From assembly GCA_900764725.1 (NCBI GenBank), contig CAAFPB010000186.1:1-48439 (forward strand): a stretch of 48,439 nucleotides of DNA. The letters run 5' to 3'. A program made the position numbers and the translations under genes. The notes under the pieces were generated by a model. That model was given only the letters and a program-made list of their open reading frames with translations, was not told the origin of the DNA and ran no database searches. Source of the stretch: an uncultured Catenibacterium sp. (lineage in GTDB: Bacteria; Bacillota_I; Bacilli_A; Erysipelotrichales; Coprobacillaceae). Numbering within the stretch: position 1 is the first letter of the stretch; each line of letters starts with the position of its first letter. Below, piece after piece: positions 15,140 to 23,785 of the stretch.

Positions 15140-17762
15140 TTAAGCCTATTGGTTCCTTAATTACTTTGCTTAACAATTCATATAAAATAGATAATTCATA
15201 ATTATCTAAATGAATACGATATTTCTTTTCTACATCCTGGAAAACAATTTTTGAGATACGATAGAATTCTTTTTGTGCTGGATTTGTAGGTTCTTCTTCA
15301 TCATCTGTATCATCGGCAGTCATGAGACGTTCAAACATAAATGCGATATGCATATAGAGGTTTAATCTAATATGTCCTGACATTTCCATCTTATAGTAAT
15401 CCTGATAACGATGAAGAATCATTTCTACATCCTGAATAACGACTGTAGGATTAAGGAACTGTAATCTGCTGACAATACCTTCGATTGTAAAGAAGCGTAC
15501 AAATTCATTCTTTAATGCATCAAATTGTTCTGGAGTAACTACACTTCTTAATGCATTCCATAAGTTTTCTTCACCATGACCATCTAAAATATCATAAACA
15601 CTTAGCCATGGTGTGGAGATACCATCATGAAGAGGAGATGTTGTCAAAATCATAAGAGTCTGATCAAAGTTCTTAGATTCATTTTCATCAAGTAAATCTA
15701 GGAGTTTCTTGTATTCCATAGTCACAAAATCAAGACCACAGTCTCCTAAAGTCTTCTTCATGATTTCCTGTATCTTTTCTGCAATACCAACACCGGACAT
15801 ACATGAAATAATAATATTCTTGTCTTTAGATAAACCTTCAAAGAACTGAACATCAAAGCTATTAATTCTTTTCGTACTTTCTACAATCTGTTCAAATGAG
15901 CCATGACCTAACATCTTTAAACCTACATCTAAAGCAATTGCAGTAGAGACATTATTAATAATCAACAAGTCACCTGATAAGTTATTTTTAATCTTTGAAT
16001 ACATACTACTTAAAGATCCTGTATCTACAAGTAAGATGAGTCCTTTACCCTTTGCAGAGTGAAGAAGATAGTTCTGTACCTTTTCTACAGTTTGATCAAG
16101 TGTTGTATCCATTGGCATATCAATACCTTCCATAATAAAGGTACCACAGGCCTGATTGACAACCTTCGCAATACTAGAAGCTGTTGTATCACCATGAGCT
16201 GCAATGAGACCATTTAATTCAAGGGATTCACTAATATATTCATGAATAGCTAAGGCAAATAGGAATGCAAGATTATCTTCTAACTGTAATTCATATTTCT
16301 GTAATTCGAGGATAATTCTACTTGCTACATAGAAAGCACGAGGACATGATTGTTCAAAATAGGCTTTAAGTTTCCATTCCTGTTCCTTTTCAATATGCAT
16401 CTGATTGAATGTTGTATAAAGAATATATAACTCTTTACCACAGGAACCATTCATCTTAACACCATATCGAATCAATATATCCTTACAGATCTGCATAAAG
16501 AAGCGCTGTTCGGTTAAATTATTGTGGGTAGGATGAATTTTTCTTAAAATAGCACGGAAATTCAAATAAAGCTGGTCAATCTGACTCCATGATGCAGTTT
16601 CAATCTTATGAAATAAATCCATGATTTCTGTATGATGTTCATCGTAACATTCCTGACAAATATATTCTTTAGGTTGATTCCAAATAATGGATATTTCCAT
16701 ATTACGCTCAGTTTGGAATCCTGCTGTATTGACAGGGATATCTCCACCTGCATGAATCAGTTCTGCTTCAGAAATAAGAAGATTATCTTCTTTACCATGT
16801 TTAAAGTATGCTTCTGCACAACTGACTTGAATAAGGTTTCTTAGTCTACCAATATTACCAGGGAACTTAGAAAAACAAAGCATTTTGACAGCACCACTAG
16901 AAATAGTGAGGTTCTTTTTAATCTTTTCTGCTTCTTCTTTATAGAATGTTTCTATGAGTTCAATACGTTCCTGTAAAGGACGTTCAGTAATATTAGGAAT
17001 AGTGATTTGAAGAGTAATTCTTCTTCTAAATGTTTCTAGTAAGACTTCCTGTGGATTTTCTGTAGTCGCAAATATAAATCTCACATTCGAGTGTCTCCAT
17101 TTAGAATCACCAAGAGGACGGTATTGAGCTGTATCCATAAATACAAAGAGTTTTTCCTGGTTTTCAAATGATAAACGATGTACTTCATCTAAGAAAAGAT
17201 AACCACCATCTGCTTCCTGTAATAATCCTGTTTTATCTGTATCAGCACCTGTAAAACTCCCCTTCTTATAACCTAATAATGTAGCAGAAAGAAGTTCTGG
17301 GTTATTGGCATAATCTGCACAGTTCAATACAACAAAAGGTGCTTTTTTATCAATACTTCCTGTCTGTAATGCATGATTATAAATAAGCTTTGCGATATAG
17401 CTTTTACCTACACCACTTTCACCAATAATAAGAATAGGAAGACCATTAGGTGGATAAGAAACAGATGCTTTACACATTTCTACTATTTTCTTATGACTTC
17501 CTGATGCACCAATCATAGAATCAAATACTTCTGAGTCTAATTCTTCTTCAATAGGTGCACTCTGTTCTTCTTTTTCTATATACCAGTAAGTCGGTCTTGT
17601 ATCAGTCTTCTTTACTTTTCCCTCATCAAAAAGCTGATTTAAATAATGTGTCACGATTTGTCTGCTTAAATGTAGATTGTCTGCAATGAGAGATGTAGGG
17701 ATCTTTTCAGACTCATTTAAACATTCCTTGAGTGACATATAAACCTTTTCTTTTACATCCAT
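15129..17762 (-). CDS. levR: LevR-type sigma-54-dependent activator with PRD and PTS domains
   Basis: 877 residues. Domains in order: winged HTH (1-65, TSLIADNLHLSRQIVTHYLNQL); AAA+ sigma-54 activator (about 90-340) with Walker A GESGVGKSY, the sigma-54 loop GSFTGA (usual GAFTGA, Ala to Ser), Walker B GGYLFLDEVHRL and the arginine fingers FRRRI; PRD1 (about 430-540); EIIA-Man-like (about 545-680, IAAHGDTTASSIAKV with a phosphorylatable His); EIIB-like (IISCMSGVGIAEKI with a Cys); and PRD2 at the C-terminus. Phosphorylation by HPr and by the PTS would tell it whether sugar is arriving. It lies downstream of the PTS-GH operon and is co-transcribed with rpoN from its own promoter. Confidence 0.93.
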   Translation of the reverse strand: MDVKEKVYMSLKECLNESEKIPTSLIADNLHLSRQIVTHYLNQLFDEGKVKKTDTRPTYWYIEKEEQSAPIEEELDSEVFDSMIGASGSHKKIVEMCKASVSYPPNGLPILIIGESGVGKSYIAKLIYNHALQTGSIDKKAPFVVLNCADYANNPELLSATLLGYKKGSFTGADTDKTGLLQEADGGYLFLDEVHRLSFENQEKLFVFMDTAQYRPLGDSKWRHSNVRFIFATTENPQEVLLETFRRRITLQITIPNITERPLQERIELIETFYKEEAEKIKKNLTISSGAVKMLCFSKFPGNIGRLRNLIQVSCAEAYFKHGKEDNLLISEAELIHAGGDIPVNTAGFQTERNMEISIIWNQPKEYICQECYDEHHTEIMDLFHKIETASWSQIDQLYLNFRAILRKIHPTHNNLTEQRFFMQICKDILIRYGVKMNGSCGKELYILYTTFNQMHIEKEQEWKLKAYFEQSCPRAFYVASRIILELQKYELQLEDNLAFLFALAIHEYISESLELNGLIAAHGDTTASSIAKVVNQACGTFIMEGIDMPMDTTLDQTVEKVQNYLLHSAKGKGLILLVDTGSLSSMYSKIKNNLSGDLLIINNVSTAIALDVGLKMLGHGSFEQIVESTKRINSFDVQFFEGLSKDKNIIISCMSGVGIAEKIQEIMKKTLGDCGLDFVTMEYKKLLDLLDENESKNFDQTLMILTTSPLHDGISTPWLSVYDILDGHGEENLWNALRSVVTPEQFDALKNEFVRFFTIEGIVSRLQFLNPTVVIQDVEMILHRYQDYYKMEMSGHIRLNLYMHIAFMFERLMTADDTDDEEEPTNPAQKEFYRISKIVFQDVEKKYRIHLDNYELSILYELLSKVIKEPIGLNEA

Positions 17763-17783
17763 TGTTGTACCTCCTTACTTTCA

Positions 17784-17812
17784 ATTATACCTTGAAGATT
17801 TTAAGAAAACAA
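17784..17812 (-). promoter_or_regulatory. Vegetative promoter of levR-rpoN
   Basis: On the minus strand TTGTTT, 17 bases, TATAAT, about 20 bases before an AAGGAGG ribosome site. The activator and sigma-54 can therefore be made without sigma-54. Confidence 0.75.
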
Positions 17813-17833
17813 TTTAACTCAACACGCATGAAA

Positions 17834-17857
17834 AGGAAGATATGGGGATATCTTCCT
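17834..17857 (-). terminator. Terminator of the PTS-glycosidase operon
   Basis: AGGAAGATAT, loop CCCC, ATATCTTCCT then TTTC on the minus strand, just after the GH172 stop. It separates the structural operon from levR-rpoN. Confidence 0.75.
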
Positions 17858-17863
17858 GACATA

Positions 17864-18982
17864 CTATCTTGGGAGTCTTGCTCTTCTATTTGGGAATTCT
17901 TTATCGAATCCTTCTTTATGATCACAATACCAATAAGCGACTGTACAAACGTCATCCTGTCTTTCATATAATGAAAGATCATCGTTACCAATCTGCTGTA
18001 ATGTGACTTTGATATCTTCATCAAAGGCGATTGGATCTAAGATATGGAATCTATATAAACCATGGCGAGGAAGACTGTCATTACCAAAGGCATGGACTGC
18101 ATTTAATTTACCTGTTTCAAATCTTTCTCTTGTCTTATCCTTTGTTGAATAGAATGGATAACCTAGGAATAAGTTAGAATATGGTTTAACTGAAGGTCTT
18201 CCTAATTCATCTTTCTGATGGAATGCCCAGGCACCACCAAAGTAGTCTTCTGAACCTGTTGATGAGACTGTTGGATATTCTTCATCACCATCTAGATAGA
18301 ACTTGAATTCTCCTTCACCCCACCAATATCTTTCTAATGCAGTTAAACCAAGGTATGTACCTACATAGTAACCTTTACCTTTGACATCATCTAGGATGAC
18401 ATAGTCTTTCGCAAGCTCTGTCTGACGTTCTCTACGCCAGTAAGCATGGAAGTATAAAGAGTTTTCAGGTAAAGCATCTACTTCAGCATAATTGATTGTA
18501 TAGAAGAAAGATGTAATATCTTTTGGATGTTCGTTTGTCATTGTGATGACTGCTCTTTTTGCGAATGGCATTTCAAAGTAGCTGTTCATTCCTCCAGTAG
18601 GATTGACAACAATTGGTAAAGATGCAATATCACATCTTTCACCAAAACCATTACAGAAGAAATCACCAATAGGTGCTTCTACAGCAGGTGTTTCACTACC
18701 ATCCCAATAGATTCTCATGACAACATCTCTCATGACAAAGCTGCCTTTTTCAGTATTTTCACGGATAGTCATCCACATATGTCTAATAATACCTGGACCT
18801 TTAATATCCGCAATCACTGTTTCTTCACCCATAGGTAATTTAATGCTTCCACGTCCTTTTCTTGATGGACCAAGAGCACTTGCTTCCATACACGCTTTGC
18901 CTTTTTCACCAGTTGGATTTTCTGGTGATACAGCTCTAGAACGTTCTCCTTTATATGTCATGATATTACTTAGTAAATTCAT
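17864..18982 (-). CDS. GH172 (DUF2961) family enzyme, alpha-fructofuranosidase / difructose-dianhydride type
   Basis: 372 residues with no signal peptide, so cytoplasmic. DUF2961 features run along its length: TGEKGKACMEASALGPSRKGRGSIKLPMGEE, a GPGIIRHMWMTI jelly-roll strand, PIGDFFCNGFG, GYYVGTYLGLTALERYWWGEGEFKFYLDGD and STGSEDYFGGAW. The glutamates of GEGEF and GSEDYF are the likely catalytic pair. Characterised GH172 enzymes act on alpha-D-fructofuranosides, difructose dianhydrides or D-arabinofuranosides. The adjoining fructokinase and LevR-type control favour a fructose substrate. It overlaps the 3' end of the upstream glycosidase gene by 17 bp. Start at ATG 18982 after AAGGAAGG. Confidence 0.88.
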   Translation of the reverse strand: MNLLSNIMTYKGERSRAVSPENPTGEKGKACMEASALGPSRKGRGSIKLPMGEETVIADIKGPGIIRHMWMTIRENTEKGSFVMRDVVMRIYWDGSETPAVEAPIGDFFCNGFGERCDIASLPIVVNPTGGMNSYFEMPFAKRAVITMTNEHPKDITSFFYTINYAEVDALPENSLYFHAYWRRERQTELAKDYVILDDVKGKGYYVGTYLGLTALERYWWGEGEFKFYLDGDEEYPTVSSTGSEDYFGGAWAFHQKDELGRPSVKPYSNLFLGYPFYSTKDKTRERFETGKLNAVHAFGNDSLPRHGLYRFHILDPIAFDEDIKVTLQQIGNDDLSLYERQDDVCTVAYWYCDHKEGFDKEFPNRRARLPR

Positions 18983-21074
18983 AATCTTTTCCTTCCTTTA
19001 CTGCATGTTGATTAACGGTAATTGAATACTTATTTTTATTGGTAATATGAATGTGCTGATCAGAAACTTTTATATCAAATCTTGCTTCACCGATATGGAA
19101 GTCTTCCCAAGTAAAGTTTCCAATAAATTCTTTTGGATGAATCGTTAAATGTTTAGTAGATGCATCATAGTTGATTCCTAAAAATTCAGTAATGAATAAG
19201 ACATAGAAGATACCTGATGCCCATCCACATTTACCACAGCTGTTCATTCGTGTGACATCTCCAGTAGGTGCCCCTACTTTATAAGGCCACCACCACCAGC
19301 TGCCATCTAAATCAGCTAATCTTTCTAATTCTTTAAATCGGCCGTATTCTCCACTCCAGCTTTCAATATCATCTGCACCATTCAATATTGAAATATATCC
19401 CGGAAATGTTGCACCTGACTGGTTACCCCACTTAATCCCTCTACTTAGACTACTATAAGTAGGATTCTCATCACTAGAACTAAATTTTCCATAATGAGTT
19501 GTTCTATCTCCTGCTTCATAGCCATAATATTTCAATAATGTCGTATCTGATTCTTCACCATCATGCATTCTTAATGTAATAGTGCCATCCTTATCCACAT
19601 CTGTTAAGAACTGAAGTCCTTGATCAAGCATCTCTTTGCGATAGCATTCATCTGACATATGTTCTTTTGTATGAGGATCAAGCGAGGCAATACCTTCTAG
19701 GAAAATACGATGACCATTTGTTTCGACAGTCATATATTTTTCTATATCATTCTTGATTGCATTCGCTTCATTTTCTAATTGATTGGCATATTCTTTCTCA
19801 TCGAATATTTCAAGTGCAAGTCTTGATAGACAGCGACATGCACGATATACACAGATGTTTGATCCTGTATGATATGTGCCAAGGGAGTAGGCATCTGAAA
19901 TCCAGATACTGTGGTATAAGTGTGGTTCATCTGGAGTTCTTGAAGTAATGACTTCATTAAGGATTTGTTTCATCTGTTCATATAAATCTTCGTTATCTAA
20001 GAAGAAATGTCTATCTGCAAAATAATCATAATACGCACCAGAAAGAAGAATTACCGATAGTGAGTTACTTAATGAATGGAAGATGCCACCAACAAACTTA
20101 GTACCAGGGTATTTAATACCATATTGTGCAAACCATTTTATAGTTTTCTTGCATAGGTCTGGTTCAGTCATTGTATAAGGTAGGCTGGAATAATACATAT
20201 CTTTATTCCATATATGAGGAGTAACGGGGTAGGTTCCCCAGTTTGACCCAAGTATTTGATCATAACCATTCATAGCGAAAGCTCCGGACGCCTGCTGATA
20301 AGCTCTTTCGATTAAGTAGCCTGTCATAGGGTTATTTTCAAATTGGACTTGTCCTATGCAGCGTTTATAATAAAGGCGTGTTTCTTCTAACCATTCATCA
20401 ATACTTCTATTAAACAGCTTCTGTGTATCCTGATACGTATTAGGATCAGTGAAAGCAATCATGAATTCTTTTTTAGAACGAGGTGGTAAAGTGAATGAAA
20501 TACTTTTGTGTGAGTTTGTTTCACGGCACTCTATTAATACATTTCTTGTATCAGAGTATTTCTTTTTATAAAGAGAAGGGAGTTCTAAGACTCCTTCTCC
20601 TTGAGAATCACTTTGATTCTCAACGATAATGGCATACATTAAACTGCTTAATCTTTCTCCATTACGCGTTATAGGTGCTACAGCAATTAAGCTCACTGTT
20701 CCCCAGGTAAAATGATGAATACTTCTTGGAAAAAGATTATCTGCAAGATCAGAAACAACATCTACATTATCAGACTTCAAATCAATTCTTGTACCATTCC
20801 AAGTAAGGGCTACAGAAAGATCATGTTCTTGAACAAAGTCTTTTCCTACCCATACACCTGGCTTGCTTTCCATAAGGTAATTGTGATGAAAGAAGGTAAG
20901 GTTGGAAATAGTTCCAAATTCATCAATGTTTGCTTGAACTTTTTGATTGGACGAATCAAATGAGAATGTATCATCGGGAAGCTTATTACGATAATAACTA
21001 ATTGTGTTGTCTGTACTATAGATACCATTCTTGATCTTGAGCATATAGAATGGATTGCATTTCATTGTATTCAA
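18966..21074 (-). CDS. Six-hairpin (alpha/alpha)6 glycosidase-like protein
   Basis: 702 residues with no signal peptide. The first 230 residues are beta-rich (FSFDSSNQKVQANIDEFGTISNLTF). The rest is an (alpha/alpha)6-type catalytic domain with WGTYPVTPHIWNKDMYYSSLPY, GGIFHSLSNSLSVI, PHLYHSIWISDAYSLGTYHTGSN and DGSWWWWPYKVG. The closing GWASGIFYVLFITEFLGINYD segment is shared by many six-hairpin families (GH65/78/94/125-like). I cannot name the GH family. The Asp of WNKDM and the Glu of WSGEY are candidate catalytic acids. Its position between PTS and GH172 implies it acts on the imported sugar. TTG 21074 fits the GGAGG site (5 bases); ATG 21065 is the alternative. Confidence 0.6.
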   Translation of the reverse strand: MNTMKCNPFYMLKIKNGIYSTDNTISYYRNKLPDDTFSFDSSNQKVQANIDEFGTISNLTFFHHNYLMESKPGVWVGKDFVQEHDLSVALTWNGTRIDLKSDNVDVVSDLADNLFPRSIHHFTWGTVSLIAVAPITRNGERLSSLMYAIIVENQSDSQGEGVLELPSLYKKKYSDTRNVLIECRETNSHKSISFTLPPRSKKEFMIAFTDPNTYQDTQKLFNRSIDEWLEETRLYYKRCIGQVQFENNPMTGYLIERAYQQASGAFAMNGYDQILGSNWGTYPVTPHIWNKDMYYSSLPYTMTEPDLCKKTIKWFAQYGIKYPGTKFVGGIFHSLSNSLSVILLSGAYYDYFADRHFFLDNEDLYEQMKQILNEVITSRTPDEPHLYHSIWISDAYSLGTYHTGSNICVYRACRCLSRLALEIFDEKEYANQLENEANAIKNDIEKYMTVETNGHRIFLEGIASLDPHTKEHMSDECYRKEMLDQGLQFLTDVDKDGTITLRMHDGEESDTTLLKYYGYEAGDRTTHYGKFSSSDENPTYSSLSRGIKWGNQSGATFPGYISILNGADDIESWSGEYGRFKELERLADLDGSWWWWPYKVGAPTGDVTRMNSCGKCGWASGIFYVLFITEFLGINYDASTKHLTIHPKEFIGNFTWEDFHIGEARFDIKVSDQHIHITNKNKYSITVNQHAVKEGKDYEFTK

Positions 21075-21095
21075 AGCGACCTCCAGTGGTATTTA

Positions 21096-21920
21096 TTAAC
21101 AAATACCTAATAGTGATAAAACGATTCCTAATGCAACGATACCAAAGATAATAGCAATAACGTTGACTTTCTTATTTAATAGCTTATAGCAGCCAAATGT
21201 TAGTAATAATGGAACAATACCTTTAAAGATACTATCAAGAGCTGACTGAACATTCATTAATGACTGTCCCTTCATCTTGAATTCAAGAACTGTTTTGAAG
21301 ATAACAGTATTGCTTGTCATAGCACCAACCATGATTAAACCAACAATACCTGCTGCTTTAGTAAGAATTTCAATCATACCGTTTGCATATAATTTTTCAA
21401 TATACTTAGCACCTAAAGAATATCCTAAATAAGCACCATAGTATCTGCATAAGAAGTTTGGTACATTAAATAATACTAAGAAGATGATTGGAGCAAGAAT
21501 GTTACCTGCATTGGCAAAACCAATAGCAAGCCCTGCGCAGACTACTCTCCATACACCCCAGAATAATGAATCACCAATACCAGCTAATGGGCCCATTAAA
21601 CTTGTTTTAATTGAACTGATTGCAGTAGCATCAAAATCTGGTTTTTCACTGTTTTCTTTTTCCATTGAAGCAGCAATACCCATTACAAATGATGCAAGAG
21701 GTACTGTAGTACTAAAGTAAGGGACATGTCTTGCAAGAGCTTCACGTCTTTTCTGTTCATCATTCTTATAGAAATGGTTGATGAATGGAATCATAGCATA
21801 ACAGAAACCAGCACCACCCATAGTAACTGGGTTAACAGATGCATACATAGCACCTGATCTCCAGAACATCTTTCTGATTAATTTCTTTTCTTCTTTATCA
21901 ATGTTATTCATTAGTTTCAT
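21096..21920 (-). CDS. PTS mannose/fructose/sorbose family IID component
   Basis: 274 residues. The amphipathic N-terminus ends in KEEKKLIRKMFWRSGAMYASVNPVTMGGAGFCYAMIPFINHFY, the classic start of the mannose-family IID subunit, with DATAISSIKTSLMGPLAGIGDSLFWGVWR as its second hallmark. The C-terminus carries one or two membrane spans (VIAIIFGIVALGIVLSLLGIC). It pairs with IIC to form the membrane channel. Start ATG 21920 overlaps the IIC stop (ATGA), so translation is coupled. Confidence 0.93.
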   Translation of the reverse strand: MKLMNNIDKEEKKLIRKMFWRSGAMYASVNPVTMGGAGFCYAMIPFINHFYKNDEQKRREALARHVPYFSTTVPLASFVMGIAASMEKENSEKPDFDATAISSIKTSLMGPLAGIGDSLFWGVWRVVCAGLAIGFANAGNILAPIIFLVLFNVPNFLCRYYGAYLGYSLGAKYIEKLYANGMIEILTKAAGIVGLIMVGAMTSNTVIFKTVLEFKMKGQSLMNVQSALDSIFKGIVPLLLTFGCYKLLNKKVNVIAIIFGIVALGIVLSLLGIC

Positions 21921-22717
21921 GCGAAAAAGTCCTCCTCTTCACTGTCATTAGCTGATGCACTTGCAACAGCTGGTTTAGCCATCATATCTTTTAACTGCAT
22001 ATCACGCTGTGCTGTAACAAATGCGATAACAACACCTAATACAGCAATAGCGATAAGTGGTAATTTTAAGTAAGCCACTGCAACAAATCCTAAAATAAAG
22101 TAAATACCTGTTTTCTTATCCCATAACATCTGCATTAACATAGCCATACCTACAGCAGGAAGCATGTTACCAGCAACTGTTAAACCATTCATGATTACTT
22201 TAGGGATTGACTGTAAGATTGTCTGCACAACGTCAGATCCTAACCATACAGCAAAGAATGGAATTAAAGCATATAAACCATAGTGTAATGCCCATAAACC
22301 AAAGTGAAGGGCAGTGATTGATTTGTCTTTACCTTCTAAAGCTAACTGTTCGAATTTTGGTGCGAATGGACCAATTACGAATGAGAAGATGAAGTTCATG
22401 AACTGAAGACCTAATACAGCAAGTGGGAATACGATTGGAATAATAGTACCAACATTTCCACCCATCTGAATTGTGAATGCTGTAGCAAGACCTGCAGCAA
22501 GAGCTGGTTCAGCAGTACTTGAGATACCTACATTGACAACTCCCATAAAGATTGATTCTAATGATGCTCCAACTAATAAACCTGTTTGAACATCTCCTAG
22601 CAATAAACCAGCAAGTGGTGCAACGACGATTGGTCTACTTAACATGACCATACCGAATAATTCATGTCCTGCAACGCCTACAAATACTGCCACTGCGACG
22701 AAAAATGCATTTAACAT
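21917..22717 (-). CDS. PTS mannose/fructose/sorbose family IIC component
   Basis: 266 residues and about seven membrane segments (FFVAVAVFVGVAGHELFGMVMLSRPIVVAPLAGLLLGDVQTG). GLLLGDVQTGLLVGASLESIFMGVVNVG is the sugar-path signature of this class. The C-terminal tail is acidic (SEEEDFFA), much like that of the IIA protein (EEDDDDFLL), which may be a shared contact. It has a strong RBS (AGGAGAG) nine bases before ATG 22717. Confidence 0.93.
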   Translation of the reverse strand: MLNAFFVAVAVFVGVAGHELFGMVMLSRPIVVAPLAGLLLGDVQTGLLVGASLESIFMGVVNVGISSTAEPALAAGLATAFTIQMGGNVGTIIPIVFPLAVLGLQFMNFIFSFVIGPFAPKFEQLALEGKDKSITALHFGLWALHYGLYALIPFFAVWLGSDVVQTILQSIPKVIMNGLTVAGNMLPAVGMAMLMQMLWDKKTGIYFILGFVAVAYLKLPLIAIAVLGVVIAFVTAQRDMQLKDMMAKPAVASASANDSEEEDFFA

Positions 22718-22736
22718 AATAACTCTCTCCTATCTC

Positions 22737-23222
22737 TTATAAATTTTTTAATACGTTTGTAGCAAGTTTCTTTTCCATTGAAGGTGTACCCTGGAAGAAT
22801 GTATTTGGATATAATTCAACTAATTCCTTTAATGCATCTAATTCTTCTTTAGTCAACATAACTTCCTTAGTTAAAGTAATCTTTTCACCTGAAGTCATCT
22901 TTCCAGCGTTACCTAAGTTAACCATTTCAATATTCTTGTATTTCTTACATAAAGTCACAGCATCACGTACTGTAGGTACAAGAACCATTAAGCGCATCTT
23001 TTCTGATCTAGGATCATCTAAGATAGATGAAACGCCTTCTACTGATTTGATAATACATTTGATACCTTCTGGTACTGCCATCTTTAATGACATTTTCTGT
23101 AATTCATTAGATGCTGCTTCATCACTTGCAACAACTAAGCCATGAAGCTTAAGTTCCTTTGTCCAAGTCATAGCAACCTGTCCATGAATTAATCTTTCAT
23201 CAACTCTTAAACAAACAATCAT
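22737..23222 (-). CDS. PTS mannose/fructose/sorbose family IIB component
   Basis: 161 residues. MIVCLRVDERLIHGQVAM carries the phosphorylated His13 in the invariant RLIHGQV motif of mannose-family IIB proteins. Residues about 75-120 (VSSILDDPRSEKMRLMVLVPTVRDAV) and the end FFQGTPSMEKKLATNVL complete the fold. It takes phosphate from IIA and passes it to the sugar. It is separate from IIA here (not fused), as in the levan and sorbose systems. Confidence 0.93.
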   Translation of the reverse strand: MIVCLRVDERLIHGQVAMTWTKELKLHGLVVASDEAASNELQKMSLKMAVPEGIKCIIKSVEGVSSILDDPRSEKMRLMVLVPTVRDAVTLCKKYKNIEMVNLGNAGKMTSGEKITLTKEVMLTKEELDALKELVELYPNTFFQGTPSMEKKLATNVLKNL

Positions 23223-23240
23223 TTTCTTATCCTCTCTTTC

Positions 23241-23669
23241 TTATAGAAGAAAATCGTCATCGTCTTCTTCTGTATTGTTTTTTTCAATTTCTACTAAACA
23301 TAACTGTTCTCTGGCTTCTTCAATTTTAGCCTTTAAGAATTCATTAGTAAGTTTTTCTGGTGTCATAGTAACTTCAATAAGAACAGCTAGATTGAAGCCT
23401 GATACTAAGAAAGTATTTTCTCTTTCACAATATGGAATCATCTTCTGATTGACACTTCCACCTTTAATATCAGTGAAGATAACTACTTCATCCCCCTGTG
23501 GAATCTTTGCGAAGTATTCTTCAATCTGTTCATTAATAGGCTTTTGTCCATCTACATAAGCTGTGATGTAGTCAACATTATCTACATTTCCAATAAGGAA
23601 CTGCATTGTTGATCTTGCACCTGAAGCAAGTAAACCATGTGTTGCGATTAAAATGTGTCTCATTTTCAT
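23241..23669 (-). CDS. PTS mannose/fructose/sorbose family IIA component
   Basis: 142 residues. MKMRHILIATHGLLASGARSTMQFLIG has the phosphate-accepting His11 in ATHG. EVVIFTDIKGGSVNQKMIPYC is the next conserved block (usual DLFGGSP replaced by DIKGGSV). The protein ends in a strongly acidic EEDDDDFLL. It is the first PTS gene after a 116-bp region holding two -24/-12 promoters. The start has GGGGG four bases before ATG 23669, with a second ATG six bases on. Confidence 0.92.
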   Translation of the reverse strand: MKMRHILIATHGLLASGARSTMQFLIGNVDNVDYITAYVDGQKPINEQIEEYFAKIPQGDEVVIFTDIKGGSVNQKMIPYCERENTFLVSGFNLAVLIEVTMTPEKLTNEFLKAKIEEAREQLCLVEIEKNNTEEDDDDFLL

Positions 23670-23691
23670 ATCCCCCTTACACTTATATAAG

Positions 23692-23709
23692 TTGCAATTG
23701 TCATGCCAA
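23692..23709 (-). promoter_or_regulatory. Sigma-54 promoter ahead of the IIA gene (proximal)
   Basis: On the minus strand TTGGCATGACAATTGCAA: GG of the -24 box and GC of the -12 box are correctly spaced. It is followed by CTTATATAAGTG, shared with the two other sigma-54 promoters of this locus. Confidence 0.9.
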
Positions 23710-23764
23710 CTTTTAAGTTTTCTATTTTTTATTTTCTCCTTTCTTTTCTTTTCACTTATATATA

Positions 23765-23782
23765 CTGCAATTGACGTGCCAA
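23765..23782 (-). promoter_or_regulatory. Sigma-54 promoter ahead of the IIA gene (distal)
   Basis: On the minus strand TTGGCACGTCAATTGCAG, the closest match to consensus (TTGGCACG-N4-TTGCA) of the three. It is followed by TATATATAAGTG and lies directly after the fructokinase stop, 73 bp upstream of the proximal copy. Confidence 0.92.
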
Positions 23783-23785
23783 CTT

